Of a DNA stretch of 64,000 bases, positions 1-8,174 are shown one piece after another. A program made the position numbers and the translations under genes. The notes beneath the pieces were generated by a model, which did not search any database, was not told where the DNA came from, and worked only from the letters and a program-made list of their open reading frames with translations. The stretch comes from an uncultured Spirochaetales bacterium. GTDB lineage: Bacteria > Spirochaetota > Spirochaetia > Sphaerochaetales > Sphaerochaetaceae. The DNA lies in the NCBI GenBank assembly GCA_949293335.1, contig CASFDA010000005.1:124001-188000 (forward strand). Direction: 5' to 3'. Numbering within the stretch: position 1 is the first letter of the stretch; the number at the start of each line of letters is the position of its first letter.

Positions 1-493
1 CACCAACAAGCCAGCTGATACTTGTCATTGCAACGAGCATCAGGACTGTCATTTCAGAAGGACCGAAATTGAGACCAAATGATGCAAGAGCGGGCCCCAG
101 GAACACGAGAATGACCATGCCAATGAAGCCACCGACGAATGATGAATAGTTGGAAATGAAGAGCGCCTTTCCTGGCTGTCCCTTCTTCGTCATTGAAAAA
201 CCATCCAGAGCTGTCATGATTGCAGGCGCATCGCCTGGAATGTTGATCAGAATGGCAGAGAAGGCACCTCCGAACATGTTGGCATAATAGATTGAGCCAA
301 GCATGATGATCGCAGTTGTCGGATTGAAGTGGAAAGTCAGGGGAAGAAGCAAGGCACATCCTGCAAGTGATCCGATTCCGGGCATTGCTCCGACGATAAG
401 ACCGAGGATGCCACCAAAAAGAGCAGCGCCGAGATTCTCAAGGGAGAATGCGACAGCAAAACCCTGTCCGAGAAGAGAAAGTGTTTCAAGCAT
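1..493 (-). CDS. tctA: TctA family large permease of a tripartite tricarboxylate transporter, partial (N-terminal part)
   Basis: The first 164 residues are in the window; the gene runs off the left edge. The start is the ATG at 493-491, preceded by a clear AGGAGG-like Shine-Dalgarno. The protein opens with hydrophobic segments and shows the TctA hallmarks GAMPGIGS (about residue 35) and ILINIPGDAPA (about residue 80). TctA is the roughly 12-helix channel subunit that works with small TctB and a periplasmic binding protein TctC to import carboxylates such as citrate or tricarballylate by an ion gradient. It follows tctB by 12 bases, so the two are one operon. The substrate cannot be read from the sequence. 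TctC is not seen and may lie beyond the edge. Confidence 0.93.
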   Translation of the reverse strand, partial: MLETLSLLGQGFAVAFSLENLGAALFGGILGLIVGAMPGIGSLAGCALLLPLTFHFNPTTAIIMLGSIYYANMFGGAFSAILINIPGDAPAIMTALDGFSMTKKGQPGKALFISNYSSFVGGFIGMVILVFLGPALASFGLNFGPSEMTVLMLVAMTSISWLVG

Positions 494-505
494 AGCATTA
501 CCTCC

Positions 506-952
506 TTAGATAAGTCCAAATAATCCAGTCGGGAATGGCATCTGGAGCCAGAGCGAGAAGACACCATACATGATGGCACCATAGAAAAGCGTTATGAGAA
601 GTACCTTCTTCCAGGGATAGTTCTCGACACACTTGAGCCAGACAATGTAGTAGATAAGAAGCGCAAGCAAGAGACCTACGATGTAGTTCAGGATGAGAAT
701 GAATGCAACGCTGAAAACAATGAAGAGAGCATCCTTGTCGAACTTTACATCGTATCTGCCAAAACTTCTTATGCATTCGATGATGCTGAAGAAAATAAGC
801 ACTGTGCCGACGATCGTAGGAAAGAAACCTGCGCCCGGACCTTCTTCAGCAGACCAGAAGCCATATGTTCCAATACCGAGAACGACCCAGACAAGGCCGA
901 GCAGTGTGGTAATGATGAATAGAACACATCTCCAATTCAGTTTACTCAACAT
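506..952 (-). CDS. tctB: TctB family small permease subunit of a tripartite tricarboxylate transporter
   Basis: 148 residues with four hydrophobic segments, the typical size and topology of TctB. The motif AEEGPGAGFFPTIVG (about residues 35-49) is the usual TctB signature after the first helix. It sits between a PrpR-like sigma-54 activator gene upstream and tctA downstream. The start ATG at 952-950 has a GGAGG Shine-Dalgarno 8 bases upstream and lies only about 20 bases downstream of the start point predicted from the sigma-54 promoter at 981-998. Function: small membrane subunit needed for TctA transport activity. Confidence 0.9.
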   Translation of the reverse strand: MLSKLNWRCVLFIITTLLGLVWVVLGIGTYGFWSAEEGPGAGFFPTIVGTVLIFFSIIECIRSFGRYDVKFDKDALFIVFSVAFILILNYIVGLLLALLIYYIVWLKCVENYPWKKVLLITLFYGAIMYGVFSLWLQMPFPTGLFGLI

Positions 953-980
953 GAGTTGGTCCTCCTTTTCATATAGTCAT

Positions 981-998
981 ATGCATATAACATGCCAA
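981..998 (-). promoter_or_regulatory. sigma-54 (-24/-12) promoter of tctBA
   Basis: Read on the minus strand the site is TTGGCATGTTATATGCAT. It matches the sigma-54 consensus TGGCACG-N4-TTGC with the invariant GG (plus 995-996) and GC (plus 983-984) exactly 10 bases apart; one mismatch falls in each half. It lies about 30 bases upstream of tctB, and the gene before it encodes a sigma-54 activator, which makes the call much stronger than the motif alone. Confidence 0.82.
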
Positions 999-1108
999 AA
1001 ACGGAGGATGGAAGTTTTATTTTCTGTAATTTTCCTGAAAATAAAGAGTTGTAAAATTGATGTGAAGAAATTTGATATAAATTGTTGCAACTTTAACTGA
1101 AATATTTT

Positions 1109-1126
1109 TGTTTCAAATTTGAAACA
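1109..1126. promoter_or_regulatory. palindromic activator-binding site (probable UAS for the PrpR-like regulator)
   Basis: TGTTTCAAATTTGAAACA is a perfect 18-base palindrome directly abutting the stop codon of the regulator gene. A further half-site GTTTC at 1132-1136 forms a second, imperfect palindrome with the GAAAC at 1121-1125. The site lies about 115-130 bases upstream of the -24 element, the distance expected for an enhancer bound by a sigma-54 activator hexamer. That the neighbouring regulator binds it is inference. Confidence 0.65.
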
Positions 1127-2947
1127 TTATTGTTTCAGGTCTTTTGATTTCAATCTTCTCCAAAGTGTTGTCCTGCTCACGCCAAGCTCTTTTGCAAGAG
1201 CGCCCTTCTTTATGATTCCGGAGGCAGCCAGGGCCCCGATCGATATGCTTTCCTTCTCTTCTTCTTCATCGAAAGACAGGATCTTGCCTATATCATCACC
1301 TGTGATCCTGTCAGCATCAAAGAGGACTATAATCTTTTCACAGATATTCCTGAGTTCCCGTATGTTTCCCGGCCAAGGATAAGAGAGGAGAATTTCCTTT
1401 GCATCAGGCGAGAGAAGAGGTTTGATTCGTCCTTCCCTTTCGGCATAGTGCGAGAGAAAATAATCAGCAAGCATCAGGATATCTCCACCTCGCTCCCGGA
1501 GAGGAGCAAGCCTCAAATCCAACACGCTCAGGCGGTAATATAGATCTGACCGGAAAGATCCCTCACGCACCTTTTTCTTTATATCAACATTTGTCGCTGC
1601 TATTATCCTGACATCCACATGGCGCATCCTGGTGTCTCCCAGACGCCTTATATCCTTCTCCTGGAGAACGCGCAAAAGCTTGGACTGTACATCAAGAGGA
1701 ATCTCCCCTATCTCATCAAGAAAGATAGTTCCTTTATGGGCAATTTCGAAAAGTCCGGCCTTTCCACCCCGTGCCGCGCCAGAAAAAGCCCCTTCAACAT
1801 ATCCGAATAGTTCGGATTCCAAGAGATTTCCGGGAAGCGTCGCACAGTTCACAGCCACAAACGGCTCCCTTGCGCGCAGACTCGCAGCGTGGATGCTATG
1901 TGCAAAAAGCTCTTTTCCTGTCCCAGTCTCACCTGTGATGAGTATGCTTGACTGCACAAGTGAAAACCTCTTTGCTTTGTCGATCATGTACCTGACCTGA
2001 GGACTTTCCCCTATTATGTCATCAAATGAATAATGAGAGACCAATCCTCTGTCCTTGAGCTCCTTCCTGATCTTTGAATCTGACTCTCTGAGGTTCTCGC
2101 TGTTCTGGATTATTATGTTCACCCCGATCGCCTTGTCTGAATGGAATACAGGAATATAGCGCACGATGCTCGGCAGTCCATTGATCATCTTCACCTTCTC
2201 AAAAGAAGTGTGGCTTCTGAGCGCATCCCTCCATTCAGGTACATTCTCAAGCCCTGGGCCGATCAGAGTCTTCGCGATGTGATTCTCCTCCACTATATTG
2301 CCATCTGCATCAAGGGCAATCTCTCCATCCGCGTTGTCATCGAGAAGCTGCCGTATGAGAACACTCTTCGACCTCTCATACTCCATCATCTTGGCCGCAG
2401 TCACAGCATCAAGGACCGACCGTTCGATAGCTTCCCGGCCGACTTCGACAGCTACGTAGTGGAATCCTTTCATATCGCATATAGTCGCGCCTGTCCGCCC
2501 ACAGACAAAGGCATCGATCCCGCTTTGAACGGAATCCATGATGGCCGCCTCAGTGTCGATCTCGTCAGAAATCTTCCTCACGATGACATTGATCCCTGTG
2601 AGATATGAGAGCATCGCCTCATCACATCTCAGCGTCTCTGCATATACGATAGCTATGTTCTTCGGATTATATCTGCTTTTGCAGGCAATGATGGCATTCA
2701 GCACATCATATCCTGTAAGCTCGATCTCAACCAGATGCTTGCTCGGCCATTTGCGGGCAATCGTGGCAGCCGTTATTCCTCTTGCCACCACGATATCATA
2801 ATTCTCGACAGCATCATCGAGCGCGTCCCTTATTCCTATGATATGCCTGACATCGAACCTTATATCGCTGTCAGAATACTTACGTATGCATTTTTCATAT
2901 GGATCCCGGAGTTCTAGATAGGGTATGCATACAATAGCGCTTATCAT
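1127..2947 (-). CDS. PrpR-like sigma-54-dependent transcriptional activator
   Basis: 606 residues. Residues about 1-190 resemble the PrpR_N sensor domain (propionate-catabolism regulator type, a two-lobed ligand-binding fold). Residues about 200-300 form a PAS-like linker. Residues about 310-540 are the AAA+ domain: Walker A GETGTGKE 339-346, sigma-54 contact loop GAFSGA 386-391 (Ser in place of the usual Thr of GAFTGA), Walker B GTIFLDE 406-412. A Fis-type helix-turn-helix ends the protein (about 578-603). It lies immediately upstream of tctBA with a sigma-54 promoter and palindrome between, so it very probably activates the transporter in response to the carboxylate or a metabolite. The start ATG has an AGAGG ribosome site. 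The exact inducer is unknown. Confidence 0.9.
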   Translation of the reverse strand: MISAIVCIPYLELRDPYEKCIRKYSDSDIRFDVRHIIGIRDALDDAVENYDIVVARGITAATIARKWPSKHLVEIELTGYDVLNAIIACKSRYNPKNIAIVYAETLRCDEAMLSYLTGINVIVRKISDEIDTEAAIMDSVQSGIDAFVCGRTGATICDMKGFHYVAVEVGREAIERSVLDAVTAAKMMEYERSKSVLIRQLLDDNADGEIALDADGNIVEENHIAKTLIGPGLENVPEWRDALRSHTSFEKVKMINGLPSIVRYIPVFHSDKAIGVNIIIQNSENLRESDSKIRKELKDRGLVSHYSFDDIIGESPQVRYMIDKAKRFSLVQSSILITGETGTGKELFAHSIHAASLRAREPFVAVNCATLPGNLLESELFGYVEGAFSGAARGGKAGLFEIAHKGTIFLDEIGEIPLDVQSKLLRVLQEKDIRRLGDTRMRHVDVRIIAATNVDIKKKVREGSFRSDLYYRLSVLDLRLAPLRERGGDILMLADYFLSHYAEREGRIKPLLSPDAKEILLSYPWPGNIRELRNICEKIIVLFDADRITGDDIGKILSFDEEEEKESISIGALAASGIIKKGALAKELGVSRTTLWRRLKSKDLKQ

Positions 2948-2985
2948 AGTGACCTCTGTTTACTCTGTTCATGGAAAATGAAAGC

Positions 2986-3012
2986 AAAATCTCTTCCCCG
3001 GCCAAGGGAAGA
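2986..3012 (-). terminator. possible rho-independent terminator after trpS
   Basis: On the minus strand TCTTCCC and GGGAAGA pair around a 7-base loop, followed by GATTTT. The hairpin is strong but the T run is short. It is placed just past the trpS stop and before the PrpR-like gene. Confidence 0.4.
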
Positions 3013-3017
3013 AGAAT

Positions 3018-4001
3018 TCAAAGCTTCACGTGCATTTTTTCTTTGATCGCAAGCAAGTTCTCGTTTCCTATCTTATTCGCCTTCTCTGTTCCTGCACTTA
3101 TTATATCCTTCACCTCATCAATGTGGTTCTCGAAATAATTCCTGCGTGCCCTGATTGGATCGAGTATGGCATTCAATGTCTCGGCAAGCTTCTTCTTGCA
3201 GGCGACACATCCGATAGCAGCGTTCCTGCACATGGATGATATGTTTCCCGCCTCATCTGGAGAAAACGCCTGATGATACTTGTAAATTGCACAGACATCG
3301 GGATTCCCTGGTATCTTCACACTTATGCGATTCGTATCGGTCACACCGTTTCGCACCTTTTCCCAGACAGTTTCAGGAGAATCTGAAAGATAGAGAGCAT
3401 TTCCCATGCTCTTACCCATCTTGGCATTCCCGTCAAGACCGGAAAGACGTCCGACTGAACTCAGTTTGGCTTCAGGCTCAGTAATGTTTGTCCCATACAG
3501 ATCATTGAATTTCCTGACGATCTTGCGAGCCATCTCGATATGCGGGATCTGGTCATCACCTACTGGAACGAGATCAGCATTGCAGAAAGTGATGTCTGCC
3601 GTCTGACTCACAGGATAACCCAAGAAGCCATACGTCATCTCCTTATAGCCATAGTTCTTGGCCTCAGTCTTGATTGTCGGATTGTGCGAAAGCTGAGGAA
3701 CTGTGACGAGCATCGAATAGAAGATCGTAAGTTCTGCGATGGCGCCCACCATAGACTGCTGCACGATCGTCACCTTATTTTCATCAAGGCCCACAGAGAG
3801 ATTGTCCATGGCAACGTCAAATATTGACTGATGGATCAGTTCAGGCTTGTCAAAGTGTGTAGTAAGCGCCTGCACATCAGCAATGAGTATGAACTCTTCA
3901 TAATCGTCCTGAAGATCCACCCTGCTCTTTAGCGACCCGATATAATGTCCCAGATGGAGTCGTCCCGTAGGCCGATCCCCCGTGAGTATCCTCTTCTTCA
4001 A
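3018..4001 (-). CDS. trpS: tryptophanyl-tRNA synthetase
   Basis: 327 residues, the normal length of bacterial TrpRS. Class I signatures are present: HLGH at residues 16-19 and KMGKS at 194-198. It charges tRNA-Trp. The start is a TTG at 4001-3999 whose last two bases and the next A form the TGA stop of the FmdB gene (TTGA overlap), with GGAG upstream, so translation is probably coupled. It is the last gene of the ileS - lipoprotein - fmdB - trpS operon. Confidence 0.96.
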   Translation of the reverse strand: MKKRILTGDRPTGRLHLGHYIGSLKSRVDLQDDYEEFILIADVQALTTHFDKPELIHQSIFDVAMDNLSVGLDENKVTIVQQSMVGAIAELTIFYSMLVTVPQLSHNPTIKTEAKNYGYKEMTYGFLGYPVSQTADITFCNADLVPVGDDQIPHIEMARKIVRKFNDLYGTNITEPEAKLSSVGRLSGLDGNAKMGKSMGNALYLSDSPETVWEKVRNGVTDTNRISVKIPGNPDVCAIYKYHQAFSPDEAGNISSMCRNAAIGCVACKKKLAETLNAILDPIRARRNYFENHIDEVKDIISAGTEKANKIGNENLLAIKEKMHVKL

Positions 4002-4201
4002 TTCTTTTCTCCTTTGTCATGATCCCTATGGTCTGTCACATAAAATCCTGAGCCATGGAATACAACGGCAGGTGATTCGATCACGCGGTGTGTCTTTCCT
4101 CCGCACTTCTTGCAAAGGCCTTCATTATCCCTGTCTTCTATTGCCCGGTATTCTTCCTCTATATTCTTGCAGATAGTACATTGATAGTCATAATACGGCA
4201 T
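3998..4201 (-). CDS. FmdB family zinc-ribbon protein
   Basis: 67 residues starting MPYYDYQC, the usual opening of the FmdB/CxxC_CxxC_SSSS family. Two CxxC pairs (CTIC and CKKC) can bind one zinc; the tail is charged and probably disordered. The start at 4201 is preferred over an upstream in-frame ATG at 4216 because GGAGG lies at 4210-4214 and the family begins at this methionine. It overlaps the end of the upstream lipoprotein gene by 14 bases and the start of trpS by 4. The biochemical role of the family is not settled. Confidence 0.82.
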   Translation of the reverse strand: MPYYDYQCTICKNIEEEYRAIEDRDNEGLCKKCGGKTHRVIESPAVVFHGSGFYVTDHRDHDKGEKN

Positions 4202-4937
4202 CTTGAAAACCTCCAATGACAGAAGTAAATATATTCCTCAGTTCACTTTCGTCAAGCATTCTAGTGAAGCTGACACTTGTCCCTTCCAAAGAGATGGATC
4301 TTGCCAGTTCTTGCATATCCGGATGTTTCCCTTCCCTTCTCAGATCACCTAGGATCTTCATCCTCAATGCGCTCAGAACAGCCCTGGCCTCCTCTTCTCC
4401 CCTCATCGTCACTGAAGCATTGAATACCATATCATCAGAGACAGAAAGAGAGGATGTCACAACCTTGTCCCTGACGTTTTCAGGGACGCTTATGAAAGAG
4501 AACATTGAGCCACCATCTTCTTTAAGCGATATGATACCGTCCTCAAGCTTTTCAGGACTGACAAAGCCGCTATAGCCTTTCGAAATCAGAAGCGAATCAT
4601 TTTCAGAGAACTTCATCAGGATATCACCTCGCTGATAAATCCGCTCAGAATCCTTCAGATAGCTGTCAAAGCCTAGATAGAAGGAAATACAGGAGACCAA
4701 TGGACGGGTAAGCCCAAAAATCTCAAGAAACGAGCTTCGTCCATCCAGGATCATTGATATTTCTTCTACAGATGAAAGGACAGAGGGAAGGGAATATATC
4801 CCCCTCCCTGCAAGCTCCTTCATATCAAGATAAACATGTATGCCCTCAGGGTAGTACTCCTCCACCCTTTTCTCCCCATCGCTCTCGCAAGAGAAGAGAA
4901 GGATGGAAGCAATGAGTACAATGAAGACTTTACGCAT
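4188..4937 (-). CDS. predicted lipoprotein of unknown function
   Basis: 249 residues when started at the ATG 4937-4935. This start leaves a short basic N-terminus, a hydrophobic run and a spirochaete-style lipobox ending at Cys17 (LLFSC). An upstream ATG in the same frame (4973) would add a basic, non-signal stretch inside ileS and is less likely. The gene begins 8 bases before the ileS stop codon. No catalytic motif is seen; the body is mixed alpha/beta, rich in Ser and acidic residues. Its position inside an aminoacyl-tRNA synthetase operon gives no functional clue. Confidence 0.75.
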   Translation of the reverse strand: MRKVFIVLIASILLFSCESDGEKRVEEYYPEGIHVYLDMKELAGRGIYSLPSVLSSVEEISMILDGRSSFLEIFGLTRPLVSCISFYLGFDSYLKDSERIYQRGDILMKFSENDSLLISKGYSGFVSPEKLEDGIISLKEDGGSMFSFISVPENVRDKVVTSSLSVSDDMVFNASVTMRGEEEARAVLSALRMKILGDLRREGKHPDMQELARSISLEGTSVSFTRMLDESELRNIFTSVIGGFQDAVL

Positions 4938-7900
4938 TTGCCTTTTCAATTGAAAGGGTGATGACCTTCTCATCCACTTTTATGTCCCTTCCACTGTTGT
5001 CAGCAAACAGCAGGCTGTCAGAAAGGGTCTCCTTTGCAATGTATGATGCATAGCTGGCCACAGCCTTCTGGATCATATCATCGCCATAGACTTCACACTT
5101 GATGTGATCTGTCACTTCAAATCCCTTTTCCTTCCTTTCCTGCTGGACTATGCGGACAATATCGCGGGCAATTCCCTCGAGAAGAAGCTCTTCCGTGATA
5201 TTGGTATCATAACCGACCGTAATAGTCCCTTCATTGAGGACCTTCACGTTCTCCCTTTCACTTCTCTGGACTACAAGATCCCCTTCTGCGATCTGGATAT
5301 CACCAGAAGAGTAGCTTACGCACATCGCATTGCCATCGAGAATCGAAGCGATCTCATCGCTTGTAAACGCTGCTATTTTTGCAGCAACTTCCTTCATGTT
5401 CTTTCCAAGCTTGGCCCCGAGAACCTTGAAGTTTGCCTTTGCCGAGTAAGTGACAAGCTCGCTTTCGTCTCCTTCGATCAGAACTGTCTTAACGTTCAGC
5501 TCCTCACGGATGATCTCCTCACTGTCCCTGAGGATCTTCCTCTCATTTTCATTCCTGTCGACAATGAAGAACTTTCCAAGCGGCTGGCGGGTCTTGATAT
5601 TCGAACTGTTTCTCAGCGCCCTGCCCATCGCGATCGCTTTCATGATAAGGTCCATCTCGCCTTCAAGCTCCATGTCCCTTCCCTTCTCATCGTATACAGG
5701 ATAGTCGCAGAGATGAACAGACTCAGGCATATCTGAAGTCTTGAGGTTCTGATAGATCTCCTCTGTCACGAATGGAATGATCGGACACGCGACTTTCATT
5801 ACTGTCAGAAGGACCCAGTAGAGAGTATTGTATGCATCCCTCTTGTCCTCATCATCTCCACTTCTCCAGAATCTCCTCCTTGATCTCCTGATGTACCAGT
5901 TGTTCAGATCATCGACAAAACGTACGATGCTCTGGCAGGCACCCTGCACATCATACGATCCGAGTGCGTCATCAACTTCTTTTATAAGCCTGTTTGTTGC
6001 GGAGACGATCCATCTGTCAAGCGGATTTGCAAGATTTGACAAATCTGCAACCTTTCCCTCATAGCCATCGATATTCGCATACGTGACGAAGAATGAATAA
6101 GCATTCCAGAGAGGAATGAGAAGGTTCTTGAGGACATCCTTGACAATGTCATCGTTGAACTTCAGGTCATCTGCTTTGACGAGACAGGAATTCACAAGCG
6201 CAAAGCGTAGGGCATCCGCGCCGTATGTGTTCACTATCTCCATCGGGTCTGTATAGTTTCTCAGACTCTTGCTCATCTTCCTTCCATCAGCAGCAAGGAC
6301 GATGCCAGATGTGATGCAGTTCAGGAATGCAGGTTTCTCAAAGAGCGCAGCAGCAAGGACCGTAAGGGAATAGAACCATCCCCTCGTCTGGTCAAGACCT
6401 TCATTGATGAAGTCAGCCGGGAAGTTGGCCTCAAACCTCTCCTTGCCTTCAAAAGGATAGTGATTCTGGCCATATGGCATGCTTCCGGACTCAAACCAAC
6501 AGTCAAGGACATCCGGAATTCTCCTCATCGTCCCCTTTCCATCCGGGCTTGGCCAAGTAAGCTTGTCCACATACTGTTTATGGAGGTCAGTGACCTTCTG
6601 TCCAGACTTCCTCTCAAGCTCCTCTACAGATCCGATTACCTCGATATAATCGGATGCATCTGATTTCCAGACAGGAATCGGATTGCCCCAGAACCTGTTT
6701 CGGGAGATTGCCCAGTCCCTTGCACCCTCAAGCCATTTTCCGAATCTTCCGTGCTTGATATGTCCAGGCACCCAAGTGATCTCCTCGTTGCACTTGAGCA
6801 TCGTCTCCTTTATCTTCGTAACATTTACGAACCAGCAGCTCATCGCCCTGTAGATCAGAGGCATGCCGGTCCTCCAGCAGAATGGATAAGAGTGGAGGTA
6901 ATTCTCCTTCTTCACCAGCTTGCCGTTCTTCTTGAGCCATTCGATGATAGGCTTGTCCGCATCCTTCACAAAGAGCCCCTTGAAATCCGGAACCTCATCT
7001 GTGAAGCAGCATGCAGAATCGATCGGGCAGACAACAGGAATTCCTGTATCTTTGAGTACATTGTAGTCATCCTCACCAAAACCAGATGCTGTATGTACGA
7101 TTCCACATCCATCTTCTGTAGTTACATAGTCACCAAGGACTACAGAGAAAGCACCAGTAGTCTTAAGCGATGCAAAATACGGGAAAAGCGGCTCATATGT
7201 CATTCCCTTGAGTTCCGTTCCCTTCATCTCGGAAATGACCTTGTACCCCTTATTGTCCTTGTAGTACTTTCCGACAAGCTTCTTCGCCAAGTAGTATCTT
7301 GAGCCGTCATCGTCGTCTTCCAGGAGTACATAGTCGATATCCGGTCCGACAGCGAGGGCGAGGTTTGACGGAAGTGTCCATGGGGTTGTCGTCCATGCAA
7401 GGAAATATGTGTTCTCCTTCTCCGCTCCATCAACCTTGAACCTTACAGTGACAGCAGGATCAACAACATCCCTGTAGCCACCGAGGTTTACTTCCATATT
7501 CGAAAGAGGGCATTCGAGCCGCGGAGAATACGGGAGGATATTGAAACCTTCGTAGATGAGACCCTTCTCATAGAGTGTCTTGAAAGCCCACCAGACAGAC
7601 TCCATGAAAGAGATATCCATTGTCTTATATCCATTCCTGAAGTCGACCCATCGGCCCATTCTGTTGATTGTGGCCTCCCATTCGTTCGTATATCTCAATA
7701 CGATCGACTTGCATTCTTCGTTGAATTTGTCGACTCCGAATTCGGTGATGGCCGCATGACCATGGATACCGAGCTTCTTTTCGATTTCATTCTCAACCGG
7801 AAGGCCATGGCAATCCCAGCCAAAACCTCTATAAACCCTGTGACCCTTCATCGTCTGATAACGAGGGATTATGTCCTTGATGGTTCCAGGAACCAGATGA

Positions 7901-8070
7901 CCGTAGTGAGGAAGACCGGTTGCAAACGGAGGACCATCGTAAATTACGTATTCGTTATCACTTGGACGTGATTCTATAGAACGGCGGAAGATATCCCTTT
8001 CCTTCCAGAAAGCCAGGACCTTCTCCTCCATCTGTGGGAAGCTGACCTTGTTGCTTACAGAATGAAACAC
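4930..8070 (-). CDS. ileS: isoleucyl-tRNA synthetase, eukaryote-like (type 2) form
   Basis: 1046 residues if started at the GTG 8070-8068, which has AGGAG 8 bases upstream. The longer open frame to 8148 would add a spurious hydrophobic leader. HYGH lies at residues 55-58 after PPFATGLP, and KMSKS near residue 597. The editing domain lies between, and a tRNA-binding C-terminal region with IleRS-specific features (CWFES, GSMPYGQNHYPF) follows. The pattern and length are those of the eukaryote-like IleRS found in spirochaetes and chlamydiae, a class generally insensitive to mupirocin. The gene is divergent from cca and heads a four-gene overlapping operon. Confidence 0.96.
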   Translation of the reverse strand: MFHSVSNKVSFPQMEEKVLAFWKERDIFRRSIESRPSDNEYVIYDGPPFATGLPHYGHLVPGTIKDIIPRYQTMKGHRVYRGFGWDCHGLPVENEIEKKLGIHGHAAITEFGVDKFNEECKSIVLRYTNEWEATINRMGRWVDFRNGYKTMDISFMESVWWAFKTLYEKGLIYEGFNILPYSPRLECPLSNMEVNLGGYRDVVDPAVTVRFKVDGAEKENTYFLAWTTTPWTLPSNLALAVGPDIDYVLLEDDDDGSRYYLAKKLVGKYYKDNKGYKVISEMKGTELKGMTYEPLFPYFASLKTTGAFSVVLGDYVTTEDGCGIVHTASGFGEDDYNVLKDTGIPVVCPIDSACCFTDEVPDFKGLFVKDADKPIIEWLKKNGKLVKKENYLHSYPFCWRTGMPLIYRAMSCWFVNVTKIKETMLKCNEEITWVPGHIKHGRFGKWLEGARDWAISRNRFWGNPIPVWKSDASDYIEVIGSVEELERKSGQKVTDLHKQYVDKLTWPSPDGKGTMRRIPDVLDCWFESGSMPYGQNHYPFEGKERFEANFPADFINEGLDQTRGWFYSLTVLAAALFEKPAFLNCITSGIVLAADGRKMSKSLRNYTDPMEIVNTYGADALRFALVNSCLVKADDLKFNDDIVKDVLKNLLIPLWNAYSFFVTYANIDGYEGKVADLSNLANPLDRWIVSATNRLIKEVDDALGSYDVQGACQSIVRFVDDLNNWYIRRSRRRFWRSGDDEDKRDAYNTLYWVLLTVMKVACPIIPFVTEEIYQNLKTSDMPESVHLCDYPVYDEKGRDMELEGEMDLIMKAIAMGRALRNSSNIKTRQPLGKFFIVDRNENERKILRDSEEIIREELNVKTVLIEGDESELVTYSAKANFKVLGAKLGKNMKEVAAKIAAFTSDEIASILDGNAMCVSYSSGDIQIAEGDLVVQRSERENVKVLNEGTITVGYDTNITEELLLEGIARDIVRIVQQERKEKGFEVTDHIKCEVYGDDMIQKAVASYASYIAKETLSDSLLFADNSGRDIKVDEKVITLSIEKANA

Positions 8071-8098
8071 TTTATTTCTCCTAAATATTCTCTGAAGA

Positions 8099-8127
8099 AT
8101 GATATATAAAAAGGAACAGGCGGACAA
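8099..8127 (-). promoter_or_regulatory. sigma-70 promoter of the ileS operon
   Basis: On the minus strand TTGTCC (8122-8127) and TATCAT (8099-8104) are separated by 17 bases. The predicted leader of about 20 bases carries the AGGAG ribosome site before the GTG start. Confidence 0.6.
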
Positions 8128-8158
8128 GATAAGGAGAGTTCTAAACACATCGCCTTTC

Positions 8159-8167
8159 TGATAATAT
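8159..8167 (+). promoter_or_regulatory. extended -10 promoter of cca, leaderless start
   Basis: TGATAATAT forms an extended -10 (TGn + TAATAT at 8162-8167). Exactly 7 bases separate the hexamer from the cca ATG, so transcription should begin at or next to the start codon. There is no Shine-Dalgarno in front of cca. Confidence 0.65.
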
Positions 8168-8174
8168 TTTCTCC

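Noticed and set aside
8071-8148. N-terminal extension of ileS with an apparent hydrophobic leader
   Set aside because: The GTG at 8070 has a proper AGGAG, the extension runs through the promoter, and IleRS is cytoplasmic.
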